Origin: Calliopsis andreniformis
Taxonomy: Eukaryota > Arthropoda > Insecta > Hymenoptera > Andrenidae
Direction: 5' to 3'
Length of the DNA: 64,000 nt
Assembly (NCBI RefSeq): GCF_051401765.1
Contig: NW_027480464.1
Coordinates: forward strand, 372,001 to 436,000
The position numbers and the translations under genes are program-made. Position 1 is the stretch's first letter. Each line of letters starts with the position of its first letter. The notes under the pieces were generated by a model. The model was not told the origin of the DNA and did not search any database. It was given only the letters and a program-made list of their open reading frames with translations. This document shows positions 61,649-64,000 of this stretch, one piece after another.

Positions 61649-64000
61649 TCCTCAATCCTCAATCCTCAATCCTCAATCCTCATTCTTCAATCCTCAATAC
61701 CCAATCCTCAATCTTCAATCCTCAATCCTCAATCCTCAATTCTCAATCCTCAATCCTCAATCCTCAGACCTCAATCCTCAATCCTCAGTCCTCAAACCAC
61801 AATCCTGAATCCTCAATCCTGAATCCTCAATCTTCAGCCCTCAGTCCTCAACAATCCGATGTCAATCCTCAATCCTCAATAGAATATCCTCAATTCGCAG
61901 TTTTCAATACTCAATACTCAATCTGCAATCTTCAGGGCTCTATCCACAAACATCAATTCTCCTCAATCAACCCTCAACGCTCAGTCCCCAATCCTCAATC
62001 TTCAATCCTCAATCCTCAATCCGCAATCCTCAATACTCAATCTTCAATCCTCAATACTCAATCTTCAATCCTCAATCTTCAATCCTCAATCCTCAATCCT
62101 CAATCCCCAATCATCAATCTTCAATCCTCAATACTCAGTCTTCAGTCCTCAATCCTCAATCCTCAATCCTCAATCCTCAATCCTCAATCCTCAATCCTCA
62201 ATCCTCAATCCTCATTCTTCAATCCTCAATACCCAATCCTCAATCTTCAATCCTCAATCCTCAATCCTCAATTCTCAATCCTCAACCCTCAGTCCTCAGT
62301 CCTCTAACGTCAATCCTCAACACTCACCCCTCATCCCCAATCCTTAGTTCTCAATCCTCAATCCTCAATTTTCAATCCTCAATACTCAATCTTCAACCCT
62401 CAATCCTCAGTCCTCAAACCTCAATCCGGAATCCTCAATCCTGAATCCTCAATCTTCAGCCGTCGGTCCACAACAATCAATTGTCAATTCTCAATCCTCA
62501 ATAGAATATCCTCAAATCACAGTTTTCAATACCCAATCCCCATTCTTCAATCTTCAAATCTCAATCCACAAACATCAATTCTCATCACTCAACCCTCAAC
62601 ACTCAGTCATCAATCTTCAATCGTCAATCCTCAATCCTCAATCTTCAATCCTCAATACTCAATCTTCAATCCTCAATCCTCAATTCTCAATCTTCAATAC
62701 TCAACCCTCAATCCTCAATCCACAATCCTCAATCCTCAATGCTCATTCTTCAATAATCAATACCCAATCCTCAATCTTCAATCCTGAATCCTCAATCCTC
62801 AATTCTCAATCCTCAATCCTCTATCCTCAGACCTCAAACATCAATACTCAAACCTCAGTCCTCGTCCTCAATCCACAACCCTCAATCCACATTCCTCAAT
62901 CTTCAATCCTTATTCCTCAATCCTCAATCCTCAATCCTCAGTCCTCAAACCTCAATGCTGAATCCTCAATCCTGAATCCTCAATCTTCAGACCTCAGTCA
63001 TCAACAATCAGTTGTCAATCCTCAATCCTCCATAGAATATCCTCAATTCATAATTTTCAATACTCTATACTCAATCTGCAATCTTCAAACCTCTGTCCAC
63101 AATCAACAATTCCCATTACTCAACCCTCAACACTCAGTCCTCAATGTTCAATCGTCAATCCTCAATCCTCAATCCTCAATCGTCAATCTTCAATCCTCAA
63201 TACACAATCTTCGATCCTCAATCCTCAATCCTCAATCCTCAATCCTCATTCTTCAATCCTCAATACCCAATCCTCAATCTTCAATCCTCAATCCTCAATC
63301 CTAAATCATCAATCCTCAATCCTCATTCGTCAATCCTCAATACCCAATCCTCAATCTTCAATCCTCAATCCTCAATCCTCAATCTTCAATCTTCAATACT
63401 CAATCCTCAACCCTCAATCCTCGGTCCTCAAACCTCAATTCTGAATACTCAATTCTGAATCCTCATTCCTGAATCCTCAATCTTCAGCTCTCAGTCATCA
63501 ACAATCAGTTGTCAATCCTAAATCCTCAATAGAATATCCTCAATTCACAGTTTTCAATACTCAATACTCAATCTGCAATCTTCAAACCTCTATCCACAAT
63601 CATCAATTCTCATCACTCGACCCTCAACACTCAGTCCTCAATGCTCAATCCTCAATCCTCAATTCTCAATCTTCAATCCTCAATACTGAATCTTCAATCC
63701 ACAATCCTCAATCCTCAATACTCAATCCTCAATCCTCAATCTTCAGTCCTCAGTCCCCAATCCTCAATCTTCAATCCTCAATACTCTTTCTTCAATCCTC
63801 AATCCTCAATCCTCAATCCTCAATCCTCATTCTTCAATCCTCAATACCCAATCCTCAATCTTCAATCCTCAATCCTCAATCCTCAATTCTCAATCCTCAA
63901 TCCTCAATCCTCAGACCTCAATCCTCAATCCTCAGTCCTCAAACCACAATCCTGAATCCTCAATCCTGAATCCTCAATCTTCAGCACTCAGTCCTCAACA
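61649..64000. repeat. Return to left-domain cassette types; truncated by the window end
   Basis: Cassettes lie at 61880 (A, with TTCAGGGCTC), 62502 (A-double-prime), 63033 (A, lead-in CATAG) and 63530 (A). 62410-62620 matches 25640-25850 (offset 36,777), and about 62690-63770 matches 35640-36710 (offset 27,060, with one extra heptamer later). The last 70 bases (TGAATCC units, TCAGCAC, TCAACA) are the lead-in of another A cassette cut by the window edge. Confidence 0.85.

Larger units (their letters stand above)
1..64000. repeat. Heptanucleotide satellite array (TCAATCC unit), both ends beyond the window
   Basis: The sequence can be cut into seven-base units from the first to the last base. 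The commonest unit is TCAATCC. Frequent variants are TCAATCT, TCAATAC, TCAGTCC, TCAACCC, TCAAACC, TCAATTC, TGAATCC and CCAATCC. The consensus has no G, so the plus strand is C/T/A-rich and the minus strand carries GG every seven bases. There is no flanking unique DNA, so neither the true length nor the chromosomal site can be read. The array is layered: heptamers, then cassettes of 16-20 specific diverged heptamers, then multi-cassette blocks that are tandem or displaced. This is the pattern expected from repeated unequal exchange or amplification. A centromeric, subtelomeric or other heterochromatic origin is inference only. Confidence 0.97.

Noticed and set aside
316..63540. AATAGAATATCC core as a promoter or TATA-like element
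   Set aside because: It is AT-richer than its surroundings, but there is no gene downstream, no accompanying element, and several copies have lost the core without visible consequence.
284..63640. Cassettes as transposable elements
   Set aside because: They have no terminal inverted repeats, target duplications or coding content. They stay in heptamer register with their surroundings and share one orientation, so they are diverged satellite units.
504..63955. Dozens of plus-strand open frames of 60-583 codons
   Set aside because: The unit has no stop in any forward frame, and all frames give the same repetitive peptide. Frames overlap each other on the same strand, indels do not interrupt them, and starts and stops arise from chance variants such as CAATGCTC and TGAATCC.
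1..64000. CRISPR array
   Set aside because: There are no constant repeats separated by unique spacers of similar size. The intervals are themselves heptamer repeats, and cassette spacing varies from 147 to over 1,700 bp.
1..64000. Telomere repeat array
   Set aside because: The unit is seven bases long, but its sequence (GGATTGA on the G-rich strand) is not a telomere repeat I know, such as TTTAGGG or TTAGGG. Variation and higher-order structure are also far greater than in terminal telomere repeats.
1..64000. Bacterial short tandem heptanucleotide repeats (as in cyanobacteria)
   Set aside because: Those known to me have different units and are short intergenic tracts. A 64-kb gene-free block would be exceptional in a bacterium.

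Overview
The whole 64 kb window is one uninterrupted tandem array of a seven-base unit. On the strand shown it reads TCAATCC in its commonest form, and GGATTGA on the other strand. I found no stretch outside the array: no convincing gene, tRNA, rRNA, transposon, CRISPR array, promoter or terminator. Almost every base can be cut into heptamers that are TCAATCC or one to four substitutions away from it. The exceptions are single-base slips, many of which recur at the same place in many copies. The consensus strand has no G, so strand composition is very skewed. Nothing in the sequence names the organism. A gene-free satellite of at least 64 kb with nested higher-order repeats is most typical of eukaryotic heterochromatin (pericentromere, subtelomere or sex chromosome). 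That placement is inference. Heptanucleotide repeats also occur in bacteria, but I know of none of this size there.

Above the heptamer there is a second level. About 114 cassettes of 112-140 bp recur through the window, all in the same orientation. In each, a fixed series of diverged heptamers appears in fixed order, and most centre on TCAATAG followed by AATATCC. I call the families A (commonest), A-prime, A-double-prime, B, C and D. A, A-prime, A-double-prime, D and B align heptamer by heptamer over 16 units, and C matches B at its left end, so all appear to descend from one ancestral cassette. Cassette positions below are the T of the TAG inside TCAATAG, read by eye. Gaps between cassettes are often exact multiples of seven (280, 329, 350, 371, 441).

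The third level is multi-cassette blocks copied in tandem or displaced. (1) A 1,288-bp unit of four cassettes (A-prime, B, A-double-prime, D) is tandem at 9.3-11.9 kb, with partial copies at 12.9, 18.0 and 35 kb and a full copy at 39 kb. (2) A module with cassettes spaced 712, 371 and 371 bp recurs in full at 19.1, 23.0 and 40.4 kb, and in part at 3.9, 6.7 and 15.9 kb. (3) A 3.7-kb block at 5.1-8.8 kb is repeated at 14.4-18.0 kb. (4) A 2,256-bp unit is present three times in tandem at 26.7-33.5 kb with only a handful of differences. (5) 37.4-44.5 kb is a patchwork of segments matching 7.8-10.6, 18.0-21.0, 22.3-22.7, 25.3-25.5 and 35.6-37.4 kb.

Regionally, 1-44.5 kb carries families A, A-prime, A-double-prime, B and D. 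From about 44.5 to 61.8 kb family C becomes common and B and D disappear, with a tandem 1,019-bp unit, 181-bp and 256-bp doublets, and displaced copies at offsets of 2,703, 6,318, 9,577 and 12,008 bp. From about 61.9 kb to the end the sequence returns to left-domain types. The long open frames on the plus strand follow from the unit itself. All three frames of TCAATCC repeats encode the same seven-residue cycle with no stop, while the other strand has TGA every 21 bases in every frame, so they are poor evidence for proteins.
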